This document shows, one piece after another, positions 45,540-55,449 of a DNA stretch of 64,000 nucleotides. The notes under the pieces are model-generated. The model did no database searches. It was not told the DNA's origin and worked only from the letters and a program-made list of their open reading frames with translations. The stretch spans positions 15,766,001 to 15,830,000 of the forward strand of contig NC_080588.1 of the NCBI RefSeq assembly GCF_029962835.1, written 5' to 3'. The DNA is from Magnolia sinica (Eukaryota > Streptophyta > Magnoliopsida > Magnoliales > Magnoliaceae). Numbering within the stretch: position 1 is the stretch's first letter; every line of letters starts with the position of its first letter. Both the position numbers and the translations under genes were made by a program.

Positions 45540-46230
45540 TTGCATGTTACATCGTTTAGATTTATTGGGGCTTTATTTCACATTCTTTTTCTAAGATATA
45601 AAGGCGATCTAGTATTTGAGATTAGGGGGGAGACGATTGCAGTTTACTGAGGTGGACTTCGCCTTCATTACGGGCCTTAAGACTGGAGATCTTACGGTGT
45701 CAAAAAATCGTTGTACTATAAGTACATTAAAAGAAAAATACTTCAAAGAATATCCAGTATTAAAGAAGCACCTAATGAATGTGTTTGATAGATTAGTTAA
45801 CACCAATAAGCATAAGGATGTGGTGAAGGTTGCCTTACTTCTAGTTGTGGAGTGCTTTCTTAGGAGAACCGAACTAAAAATCATGTGCAATATGGATTAT
45901 ATTCACCTAGTGGACTTACTAGATTATTTTTATAGGTATCCTTGGGGTAGTTTGGGATATTATATAATGTCGCAAGGAATCGAAGCTGGCGTTGCCGCAT
46001 CAATTGCCCCTCAGTATACTGTATGTGGTTGCGTCCTTCCTTTATAAGTAAGAACACCTTTTATTTTCTACATGTTTACCATCTATAGTCAATTGTGAAT
46101 TTTTAACCTAGTGCAATTTCATTCTAACAGGTATGGGCAGTAGAGATATTACCGGCCTTACAAGAGTGTGTTGTTTCGTATGTTCCCCATCAAGTTTCAC
46201 GGTTCATTCAATATCGAGGCTGGAAGGGTT
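45540..46230 (+). pseudogene. DUF1985 part of MULE-A Ulp1 gene
   Basis: The frame starts near 45540 with FIGALFHILFLRYKGDLVFE. It then shifts by one base at about 45622 into GGRRLQFTEVDFAFITGLKT and continues to about 46042 with YPWGSLGYYIMSQGIEAG. The motif FxxGGxxLxF...EFAxITGL is the signature of DUF1985, a domain found with Ulp1 proteases in plant transposons. A GT donor (46045) and an AG acceptor (46130) lead to exon 2 with VWAVEILPALQECV and SRFIQYRGWKG. The codon at the junction is TAA where Gln is usual. The frameshift and the stop show decay. Its function in transposition is unknown. Confidence 0.78.
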
Positions 46231-46359
46231 AGAGGTAAAATAAAATACATGCTATTTTCGAGAGTAAAGCTGTAAGTTTAAATATTTCTCTGGCATTTAC
46301 TTCGCTTAATTTGACGTATACGCTTTTTTATTTAACATTACTCTTTGTTCTTTTGCAAA

Positions 46360-46960
46360 CATTAGTAGTAATGAAATTAAAAATGACCCTACGAGAATGG
46401 GAAACGGATGCCGTTCGCTCGGTCCGGGACAGTTTCCTGGTGAGATGTTATGAAAAATGAACTATATTTTTTCTGCCATTGTAAAGTATCCTTCCTCTTA
46501 AATATCCATCGATACATTTTGTAGCTCATTGAGACCCATGAAGATGATGAGGGTAATGAGAATGATGATGAGGATGATAATGAAGCATATGAAAATGATG
46601 AGAAGGGCATAGAGGGAGAGGGACTTAGGGGGGTACTATGAAGAATGTTTTTTTTTTTTTTTACGGAGGAATTTCGGGTTGAGAGTGAAGAGTTGAAAAA
46701 AAAGAGAGAGGAATTGAAGAAGGAGAGAGACGAATTGAGAAAAGAGAAGGAAGAGTTGAGAAGGAAAGAAGCGAGATTTGATGAGAGGGAGGCGTTACTG
46801 AAAGAGAAAGAAGCATTGAAGAAGGAGAGAGAGGAGTTGAATGAGAGAGCTAAATTGAAGAGGGAGAATGATTTGTTTTTTGAGGACAATGAAAATTAGC
46901 GAAGGAGAGAGAGGAATTTAATAAGGAGAAGGAAGATTGTCGTACATAGAGGGGACGTTT
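46360..46960 (+). pseudogene. Middle exons of the Ulp1 gene: acidic and coiled-coil segment
   Basis: A short block near 46378-46440 (TLREWETDAVRSVRDSFL, followed by GTGAG) and a second after CAG near 46522 (ETHEDDEGNENDDEDDNEAY) look like consecutive exons. From 46645 a frame of about 85 residues is almost entirely Glu, Lys, Arg and Leu in heptad-like order (EELKKKREELKKERDELRKE), a strong coiled coil. A poly-T run at 46648-46662 upstream breaks the frame. The acidic plus charged-coil linker between DUF1985 and the protease is usual for this transposon protein family. Confidence 0.6.
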
Positions 46961-46961
46961 T

Positions 46962-48094
46962 ATGACGGAGGAGGAGGGTGAGGAGTTGAAGAAGAGAGGG
47001 GAAGTAAATGATATCGAAGAGAAAGAACCTAGACATGGGGAATTGGATGTGCAATTGTATAGTATTGCTGAAGGTAATGTATTGGATGCATCAAATTCTC
47101 ATCGCGTCTATCAAAGGAGAACTAAAAGGGTACTGAAGCCCTCATATTATAAGGTTTCTCCGTACTTGTCCCTGTCTACATTTGATACAACCCCTTGGGA
47201 GGTTCTCGAACCCGAGCAAGTAATAGCTTTTGCTACTTCTCTGATACTATTTCCTCTACAGATGGATCCATTCAGGATACTATCCATGAAGGAATTGAAA
47301 GAGGTAGAGGATTGGTATGAAGCGAACAAGGACATGGCAGAGGAAAAATGGTTCAGTACGATATGGATGAATGATGCGTGGGTTGATAGCGAGGTAAGCA
47401 TTACTAATATATTCTCTGTATGTATTGATTGACATATAATTAATTGTTATATTAATCTATAGCTAAATCATACTATCCTATTGATTAGGCTATCGACAAA
47501 TACATCGATTTCCTTGATAAAAGGAAGTCTGACCTATCAATGGCATATCTTCAGGATTGCAAGTTCTGTCCCATGTATTTTACAATAACTGTTTAATTCA
47601 GAATATCCTTAATCTGTTATTTTTTTATTTTATTTTCTTACATGTATTGATCTTTGATCATGTTTATAACAATAAAGCCTTGAGGGGTGTTTGCCGGTTT
47701 TGATCGTATACCGGGCCTCAAAATTAGTGTCAGAACGTGCCTTGGTAATAGGTGAGCTGACCGTGACCTACGCAATTGTCAAGCAGCGAGATAAACCATA
47801 TGCCAAAGCGATTTGGTGTTATGAACGGGTAATGCACTTGTCACAGAACATCATCTCTGATTGTAGTGTGTTCTATCATGTTTTGACTAATATATTATTT
47901 TTTGAATCATGGACAGGTGTATGCGCCCATAAACAATGAAAATTCGCATTGGTTTTTACTGATCATTTATCCTAGAGAAATAGAAATCATTATTGTAGAT
48001 AGCTTATGCACAAATCCATTACTAAAGTACAAGCAGAAGATGAAGAAGATGACTGATGCACTCCCCACTCTCTTCCATGCCACTGGAGATGTGG
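46962..48094 (+). pseudogene. Ulp1-type (C48) protease part of MULE-A gene, catalytic Cys exon missing
   Basis: Exon 46962-47394 encodes a charged linker, then EKWFSTIWMNDAWVDSE with a GT donor. It continues at about 47488 (AIDKYIDFLDKRKSDLSMAY), about 47670-47829 (KQRDKPYAKAIWCYERV, GT donor) and 47917-48094 (VYAPINNENSHWFLLII, then IIIVDSL). The His of SHW (47947) and the Asp of VDSL (47998) are the first two members of the SUMO-protease triad. The exon that should carry Gln and Cys (form QxxxxDCG) is not found after the donor at 48094. Instead a short inverted-repeat segment and a 21-bp array follow. The family normally cleaves SUMO or SUMO-like precursors. This copy should be inactive. 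Confidence 0.78.
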
Positions 48095-48189
48095 TATGAT
48101 ATACATTGTTGAATATACATTGTATATCATTGTCCCACTCATGTACCACTTCATTTTGTATACATTGTATCATATACATTGAACATTTG

Positions 48190-48290
48190 CCATTTTTCAT
48201 CTTAGCTAGGGTTACGTGAAATCCCATAAACTGGTTGCATCTACAATCCTTGAAAAGGTTCAAAAATATTCTCCCACTCAATTTCATGCT
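48190..48290 (+). repeat. Inverted partner of 60410-60500
   Basis: 'gctagggttacgtgaaatc' and 'ggttgcatctacaatccttg' recur in reverse complement at 60410-60495, just outside the right-hand array of MULE-A. This suggests that a terminal piece of the element was copied here. Confidence 0.8.
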
Positions 48291-48960
48291 TGCCCCGCTC
48301 AACTTTCAGTTTGCCTTGCTGAATTTCATGTTTGCCTCGTTGAATTTCATACTTGCGCCGCTCAATTTTCAGTTTGCTCCACTGAAGTTCATGTTTGCCT
48401 CGCTCAATTTCATGTTTGCCCCGCTGAATTTCATCTTTGCCTCGGTTAATTTCATGCTTGCCCCACTGAATTTCATGCTTGCCCCGCTCAATTTCATGTT
48501 TTCCCCGCTGAATTTCATACTTGCCTCTCTCAACTTTCTGTTTTCCCCGCACAATTTCATGTTTGCCCCACTCAATTTCACACTTGCCCCACTGAATTTC
48601 ATGCTTGCCCCGCTTAACTTTTAGTTTACCCCGCTGAATTTCATGCTTGCCCGCTCAAGTTTCAGTTTGCCCCACTGAATTTCATGTACGCACCGCTCAC
48701 ATTCATGCTAGGCTCGCTCTATTTTCAGTTTTCCTCCTCCTCATTCTAGGCTCGCTCAATTTTCAGTTTTCCTCACTCCCTCTCATGCTAGGCTCTCTCT
48801 ATTTTCAATTTTCCTTGCTCCCTCTCATGCTATGCTCGCTCAATTTTCAGTTTTCCTTGCCCCCTCTCATGTTAGGCTCGCTCTATTTTAAGTTTCTCTT
48901 GTTCCCTCTTATGCTATGCTCACTCAATTTTCATTTTCCCTCGCTCAATTTCAGGCTACT
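48270..48960 (+). repeat. 21-bp array passing into a 42-bp dimer array
   Basis: 48270-48690 is the ATG variant with a 21-bp period. 48700-48960 repeats with a 42-bp unit (ctctcatgctaggctcgctc followed by aattttcagttttcc-type sequence), a dimer of diverged 21-bp units. Confidence 0.88.
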
Positions 48961-49271
48961 TAGATAATATTGATAGTATTTGATCCTCTCTGAAGCAGTA
49001 GATCCTTGTTGCATCATAAAAGCATGAATGCTCACTAAGATACCTACGAAACAATCTCTATGTACTGTAAATTCTTTTCATTTGGCTTGATGTATCCCTT
49101 CTTTCACTTGTAATGAAATTATTGTCTTTCATTAGATATTGGAGATTAGATTGACAAACACAATAACCACTGTTCAATACACATCAACCAAAGAGAACTG
49201 TTCTCAAAAGCTAGCTTGAAATGATGTTTACTTGTCACTAACTTGTGTTTGTGTAAGGTATTTAGCTTTTA

Positions 49272-49486
49272 GGGACTGTTTGGATACTCCGAAATGAGTT
49301 ACTTTATATACATACAGTAGTAGATATGTAGCTTATTCGAGATAAGTAAGCTCGATTTAAGATCATTTATAAGTAACTTTTTTTCTTAAAGTTACTTAAT
49401 CACTTCAGCTTATGAAGTAGAAACCAAGATTAGCTACTTAACGCATAGGTAGCTTATATCAAGTTACTTACAATCCAAACTCCCCC
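49272..49486. mobile_element. Probable MITE, ~215 bp
   Basis: Starts GGGACTGTTTGGATAC and ends ...AATCCAAACTCCCCC, an imperfect inverted repeat of the common 'TGTTTGGAT' type. TSD not clear. Confidence 0.45.
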
Positions 49487-49789
49487 ATATCGACACTAGT
49501 TTCCCAAATTTTATTTCATATAATTAAGAAGTTGGTAACATCCAAACATGAAATTGAGGAAACTCAATTGCATTAAGGTTTGACTGTGAAACATGCCACA
49601 ATGCTCACTGCCATGGCTCAAGTATGTTGCAGCAACTAGCCACTCATGTGCATAAGCATGGTATGCATTCATGCCAATCAACTCACTCAAATTAAGGCCC
49701 CTATTGTGGATAGAGGATGGCCTTAAAAATAGCCTAAATTTCTTTAAAAATTTTTAAAAAACCAAAATTACCCTAAAATTTATATATGT

Positions 49790-50930
49790 GCTCCTTGATA
49801 TTATCTAGGACTCTTCGTTATTATCGAAATCTAAGCCTCGATATATCAACTTATTGTCAATAATATCGAGCCAACATAATCCACTATACTAAAAAATTTG
49901 CCGTCGATATTATCTATATACGGTCGATTATATCGACGGTAAGTCATTGATAATATCGAGAATGGATCAATAGTATCGATAACTAATGATTTATGTCTAG
50001 TGAGGTAGATGGAAAGACTCGTATCGACATATATCGACCACCCGTCGATAATATCGAACTCAATATATCTCGATGTATCGAGAAACAACCGATAATATAG
50101 ACTTTACTTGTAAAATGTCCAACAAGCAACACTGAAAATTGCATAATTTTTCAATATATCAAGAGTGTCTTGATAATATCGAGACTCAATCTTCGATATA
50201 TCAAGCATTGCTCGATAATATCGACTTTGCCTTTGAAATGTCCAGCAGGCAACAATGAAAATTGCATAATTTCTCGATATATTGACTTCTTGTGGATAAT
50301 ATCGAGCTATATAGGAAAAAAATTTTCCATCAATATTATCGACGTACGGTCGATTATATCGATGGTAAGTCATTGATAATATCAAGACTGGATCGATCGT
50401 ACTGGATCGATAGTATCGATAACTAATGATTTATCTCCATTGAGGTAGATGGAAAAAGTCGTATCAACATATATCGAAAACACTTTGATAATATCGAACC
50501 TAAATATCTCGATATATTGAGAAACGATTGATAATATCAACTTTGCTTGTAAACTATCTAGTAAACAACACTGAAAATTGCATTATTTATCGATATATCA
50601 AGCGTGTCTTGATAATATTGAGATTCAATCTTCGATATATCGAGTGTTGCTTGGTAATATCGACTTTGCCTTTGAAATGTCCAGAAGCCAACATTGAAAT
50701 TTCCATAATTTCTTGATATATCGATCATATATCGATAATATCGAAATTCGAAAATCGATATATCGAGCATGGCTTGATAATATCGACTTTGCCTGTAAAC
50801 TGTCCAGCAGCGAACCCTGAAATTTCCATATTTTCTCGATATATTGAGAATGTCTAGATAATATCGACGTTCAAAACTCGATATATCAAGAATGGCTCGA
50901 TAATATCGAACGATCTCTTGATATTACAAA
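49790..50930. repeat. TATCGA-rich 123-bp satellite-like repeat
   Basis: 'ctttgcctgtaaactgtcc' recurs at 50102, 50225, 50541, 50664 and 50787, mostly 123 bases apart. It is followed each time by '-ctgaaaattgcataattt' and palindromes of the cgatatatcg/ataatatcga type. A second block (49921-50040) recurs at 50349-50480, giving a higher-order unit of about 430 bases. The open frames on it are artefacts. Confidence 0.85.
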
Positions 50931-52150
50931 AACCTTTTGTATTCTGCATTTATTGTTTTCACCAAACACTTCATTACTTTGTGCGTTTCTCTTTTCTTCT
51001 CCACTTCGCATTGCTTCTTCACTGAAGCCATCCTCTCAAGCCTTCTTCGAAGCCATTTGGAGGATCGGAGGCGATCTTTCAAGACCTTCCTCACAGTAAT
51101 CGACATTGTTTGGGTAAGTTTCTCACTCTAAATCCATGATTCTTGATGAGCATCAATAGTGCTTGTGAATTTGGATAACATGGGTTTGAGCTACGAATAG
51201 TTTTGAGCAGATTGACAAAGATTTTACCTTTCTCTTTTCTTTACTTTATATTAGATGGTGGGGAGGGGATTTTTCAATGGGAATGTATGGTGTTTATGAA
51301 GAGAGTAAGTCGGTACAGTGTGTGTACATGCTTTTATAGTTCTCCTAGCTGATTTTGATTGTATTGCTATGGAAAATGGGAGATTTGTCTTGTGTTTGTA
51401 GATCATGGAAGTGAATTGCATTGCAATGAATAAGAAACTAGAGTTTCTAGTCATACTTTTCCAATGAACCCACCATACATTTGGGCTAGGGCATCCGCAG
51501 AGTGGGACCCATTTGATGGACAACTCTGATATAGCAACCATGTGCCATGTTGATATGTGTAGTGTCCACACTCTGAGTTTTGGGGAGGAGGAATTGGTAT
51601 ATATGATTTTGAAATCTTTTGAACTGGTATATATGAATGACAAATAACTGGTATATATCAGTTCTTTGTTCAATGATAACTCATTTATAGCTTAGATTTT
51701 AGGTATCAATGTTCATCAAGTGGTTTTCTCACTAGCCTAGCATTCAAAATATTTTAAAAATGTTTTCAAATATTAAACTTTTGTTTTTGCCATTAAAATG
51801 GTTTTAGGAAGGCGTCAATTATAATACTCTACCACCTTCTAGCATTTTACATGCTTCACTATATTAGAAGTATTTATATCTCAGATGGAGTGGAGTCACA
51901 TACAATGAAAGGGAGGTTTGTCGCTTCTTTGTTCTTCTAAGAGAGTAAGGAGAGAGAGTGAGTTTGACATATTTTTATCTCTTCCATCCATCACATGTTT
52001 CACATACATGAAGTTCACTTGTGTAGATAGCTCTAACTTCCCATTAGGACTACAAGGACTAACATTTAACTCATATTTTCTCTTTCATTTGAGATAATAA
52101 CGTTTTATCAACCACATTATTTAGATAAATCCTATCCATAAAATAGGCCT
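50931..52150. other. MULE-A internal sequence, no gene recognised
   Basis: A frame at 50940-51110 (with a donor-like GGGTAAG at 51112) could be a degraded first exon, but no domain is recognised. The rest is AT-rich. Confidence 0.4.
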
Positions 52151-52157
52151 TTAAGGT

Positions 52158-52262
52158 TCCCTGCTCATGGCTCTATGACTATCTGAGTTTTAATATAGAG
52201 GTCATGGGTTCAAGTGTCCTTTGTGGTGTCGATGGGTGTGAATGTGTCCAAAAAAATAAAAT
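52158..52262 (+). mobile_element. tRNA-derived SINE-like sequence
   Basis: 'gctcatggctctatgac' (A-box-like) and GGGTTCAAGTGTCC at 52206-52219 (B-box-like) are followed by an A-rich tail 'aaaaaaataaaat'. The layout resembles 20421-20536. Confidence 0.5.
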
Positions 52263-52860
52263 ATGAGAATATTTTAAACTGAAATTTATAGAATTTTAAA
52301 ATGTAAAATTAGGTTTTGAAAACATTTATTTTACTGCTGCGTTTCAAATTTTCAAATAGCATCCCATCTATGATGGTATTTAAATATGGACGTTTCTAAA
52401 CATCAGAGCATCTCTGCCTGTGATTCCCAGTGAAGCAATAAATGTTGATTTTCCCCACAGCGACACTGACAGAACAATGCCATTTCAATAATTCAAACTG
52501 CCACTGTCTATGCTTCAACACTTCAAGTGTATAATAACCAGGATATATGGGCCAACTGAGATGTTAGTGTGACATCCACTCCATCCATCACTTGCTCCAC
52601 CTCATCTTAAGATCAGACAGATTAACACATGGAAGAGTGATGAACATTGATGAAATTGGTCAGTTTATGGATTATTCGAATTTATGTACTCATTTCCTTT
52701 GTTTGAAACGGGCCCTAACATCTCAACAGTCATAATACCGAAGGATAAAGGGAAAAGGGCTACAATTGGAGAGTCCTTGAGGGGAGATCGTACTAAACTC
52801 CAATCAAGACCTAGGTTGGAATGGGCAAAGTAGCCAACTTCCCCGACTGAATCGCTGACT
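52263..52860. other. No gene recognised
   Basis: Upstream region of the ORF at 52873. The frame is closed by stops until shortly before it. Confidence 0.4.
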
Positions 52861-52872
52861 CGACGAGAACAG

Positions 52873-54057
52873 TTGATCCCACGGGTTCCTCCTCCACCTC
52901 AGGCTCCTCCTCTACCTATCCAACCAGAACAGTTGATCCCACGGGTTCCTCCTCCTCCTGAGAATATGTATAACAAATTTTGTGTCCGAAAAATAGTGTA
53001 CGAGAAAAAGGTCGATCGAGAGTGCATCCGGTCATTTGGGATACTTAAAATTTTGGAGAAAGTTGGGTGGAGAAACATCCTGAATTTTGAAGGGACGGTT
53101 AGAAATGAACAAGTGATTAGATTTCTTTCCTACCGTCACTCGCTAGTGTTGGACCCTACTTCGTTTGTGGTCACCATTGGAGAGACCTCCACTAACATTA
53201 CTCCTGGGGTAATTGCATTGCTTATAGGGGTTTCAGCTACGCATCGAGGGTTAACTGATCACGACCTTGATTCCGTGGATGTACGGATAGCAATCACCAA
53301 GTATTTCTATAAGGAAGAGAATGTGCTGTGGCTTTAGGATAATGCATTGAGAGCATAGAACATGGAAGACAAGTACAAGGTGCTTGACAATATCTTCTAC
53401 CTGAATGTTTATCCGAGGGACTCAAATAAGTCTGACATAACTCAGTATATGTTAGATATTTTATACAACATTTATCAGGGTATTCCCTTGTGTCTTCCCA
53501 GCATCATTGTTTACTTCATTGCTGACAACATAGCAAGCACGAGAAGCACAACCATTCCACTCCCATACATATTATGTTTACTCTCCCGCCATGTTGGCCT
53601 GATGCCCACCACTGACCGACCCAAACCCGTTCACATGTTTACACAAAATAATATTAAGTGCATGAAACTGGGGCCGAAAGGTGCATTAACATCAACAGCG
53701 CGTAGTGAAGATTTTGAGGGAGAGACAGAAGTAGAGGCAGCAGAGACAGATGCTGTAGAGATGGATGACGCTGAGACAGAGGCAGCCGACACCGACTATC
53801 CTACAGAGGGAGAGCAACGTGAGGTGCCACGACACTCATATAGTCATACCAGTCGGTGGATTCCATACCGTGACCGCAGGGAATCCATTCTTATGCGCAT
53901 GGATGAGTACGTCAGATGACTTACGCGACTGGAGTGGCTTTCTGAAGCTATCAAAAATGGTTTGGAGCGGGTTGAGAAGAAGATTGACACCCTTATCGCT
54001 AAAATCACCTACCGGCGTGATGATGTCACTCCACCGGATGGGGGTTTGTCCAGCTAG
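52873..54057 (+). pseudogene. Putative plant transposon protein (second ORF of MULE-A)
   Basis: Two long frames (52873-53337 and 53362-53919) join in the same frame across two stops near 53336 and 53356, and a TGA near 53917 separates a tail to 54057. The amino end is a Pro-rich repeat (LIPRVPPPP twice). The core has FGILKILEKVGWRNILNFEG, VIRFLSY, then ITPGVIALLIGVS and later GIPLCLPSIIVYFIADNI. The carboxy part is acidic and ends in a short amphipathic helix (IKNGLERVEKKIDTLIAKI). This layout resembles the 'putative plant transposon protein' domain seen in many plant genomes, often beside Ulp1-MULE genes. The biochemical role is unknown. The exact start is uncertain because no ATG is evident before the Pro-rich region. 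Confidence 0.6.
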
Positions 54058-54149
54058 CCTGTGCTTAGTCATGACTGTTCGCTTGCGCATCAAATATCTT
54101 TTTGGGATGCCATGCCTATCGGGTCTTATTTTCGAACTGTTTCCTTAGA

Positions 54150-54900
54150 TAGTGGCGTGAATATTATTTTGAATTATGCAGCAAACTGATGATTTTACTA
54201 CCCAAACTTGGGGTAGTTATTTTGATTACAGTATGTAGCTTTATGATGATATTTATTTATACACTTCATGTTATGTTGCATGTTCTTATTTATCCCAAGT
54301 CAAGTTGTGCTTGATAGTATTTGATGATATCGGTAGCATGCATATTATTACTTTCTTGTAAGTCAGTCTTTTTTTCCTTGTATATGATAAAATCTTCTTT
54401 ACCAGCCGATGTACTTTCCATTTGCTTGCTTTCATTGGATGAATAGATTCGTTAAATATGGATGCTTTTGTTTTTCTAGTCCTTGTTGTCATTGTCATTG
54501 TTGTTTTTGTTTTTGTTTTTTTTTTTTGTTTTGTTTTTTGTTTTGTTTTGTTTTGTTTTGTTTTGTTTTTGTTTTGTTTTGTTTTTTGTTATTTTTTAAG
54601 TTTTTAACATTTGATTAGAAGATTTGAATAAGATGCATATAACATTAGCTATTTGGACTTAAATCATTATTTCCTTTTTCGGCTTATGTGATTTCAATTT
54701 ATTGATTGCGTATCTAATATTTAGAATACTACAACAGTTCTCCTTGGAGCAGTTGTCACTCTTTGTTCCTCACATTATATCAGTCTGTATTGAAGCATTA
54801 AACTTAAATGCTGGTACTCAGTTTTGTGTTTGTTATGCGTGGCCAAACCTAACTTTCAAGAGATGTAGAGGGTCTAATGATTGGTTCCTACTTTAGCATC
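54150..54900. other. Non-coding spacer of MULE-A
   Basis: AT-rich with a (TTTTG)n microsatellite at 54500-54600. No gene recognised. Confidence 0.5.
54500..54600. repeat. (TTTTG)n microsatellite
   Basis: Near-continuous 'gtttt' units with poly-T interruptions. Confidence 0.92.
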
Positions 54901-54904
54901 TCCT

Positions 54905-55075
54905 CCTTGAGACTGAAATTGAGCAGAGCTAACATGAAAATGAGCGGGGCAAACAGAAATTTGAGCGGGGCAAACATGAAATTAAGCAAGGCAAACTAGG
55001 AATTAAGCGGGGCAAACACGAAAATGAGTGGGGCAAACTAGAAATTCAGTGGGGCAAACTAGAAATTGAGCGGTT
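54905..55075 (-). repeat. 21-bp repeat array, inverted, short block
   Basis: Eight copies of 'gagcggggcaaacatgaaatt' type units, the reverse complement of the ATG variant. Confidence 0.88.
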
Positions 55076-55079
55076 TAAA

Positions 55080-55445
55080 ATTGTTGGTTGGTTCCAAGCA
55101 TGTCAAGTAGGATGGTGATTTTTCATCGTCCATGTTGGTTGGTTTAAAATAGGAGGTTGATTCCAAGTATGTCAAGTAGGCATCATCTCAAACATCCCCG
55201 AATCTAAGGGGTTTCTCTTCTATGTATGTGAAGTTCTTGTCTATTAGGCGTGTTTCTGCTTTTGCTCATTATAGGATCTAGAGCAATTGCCAAGCATTGA
55301 GTTCCATGTGCATTTTCCTTTTTGACGAGTATAATGGGACAAACTGAAAATACAGTGGGACAAAATAGAAAGTTCATTTCATCATCCACCAAAATTACAA
55401 AGTATGTTATACATCAAAATACTAAATAAATGATAAAGTATGTTA
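55080..55445. other. Spacer downstream of the transposase
   Basis: A direct repeat of 'gttggtttaaaat...ggttgattccaagtatgtc' at 55085-55180. No gene recognised. Confidence 0.5.
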
Positions 55446-55449
55446 TTTT

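Noticed and set aside
54409..54618. 69-residue Phe/Cys-rich open frame
   Set aside because: It is a reading of the (TTTTG)n microsatellite.
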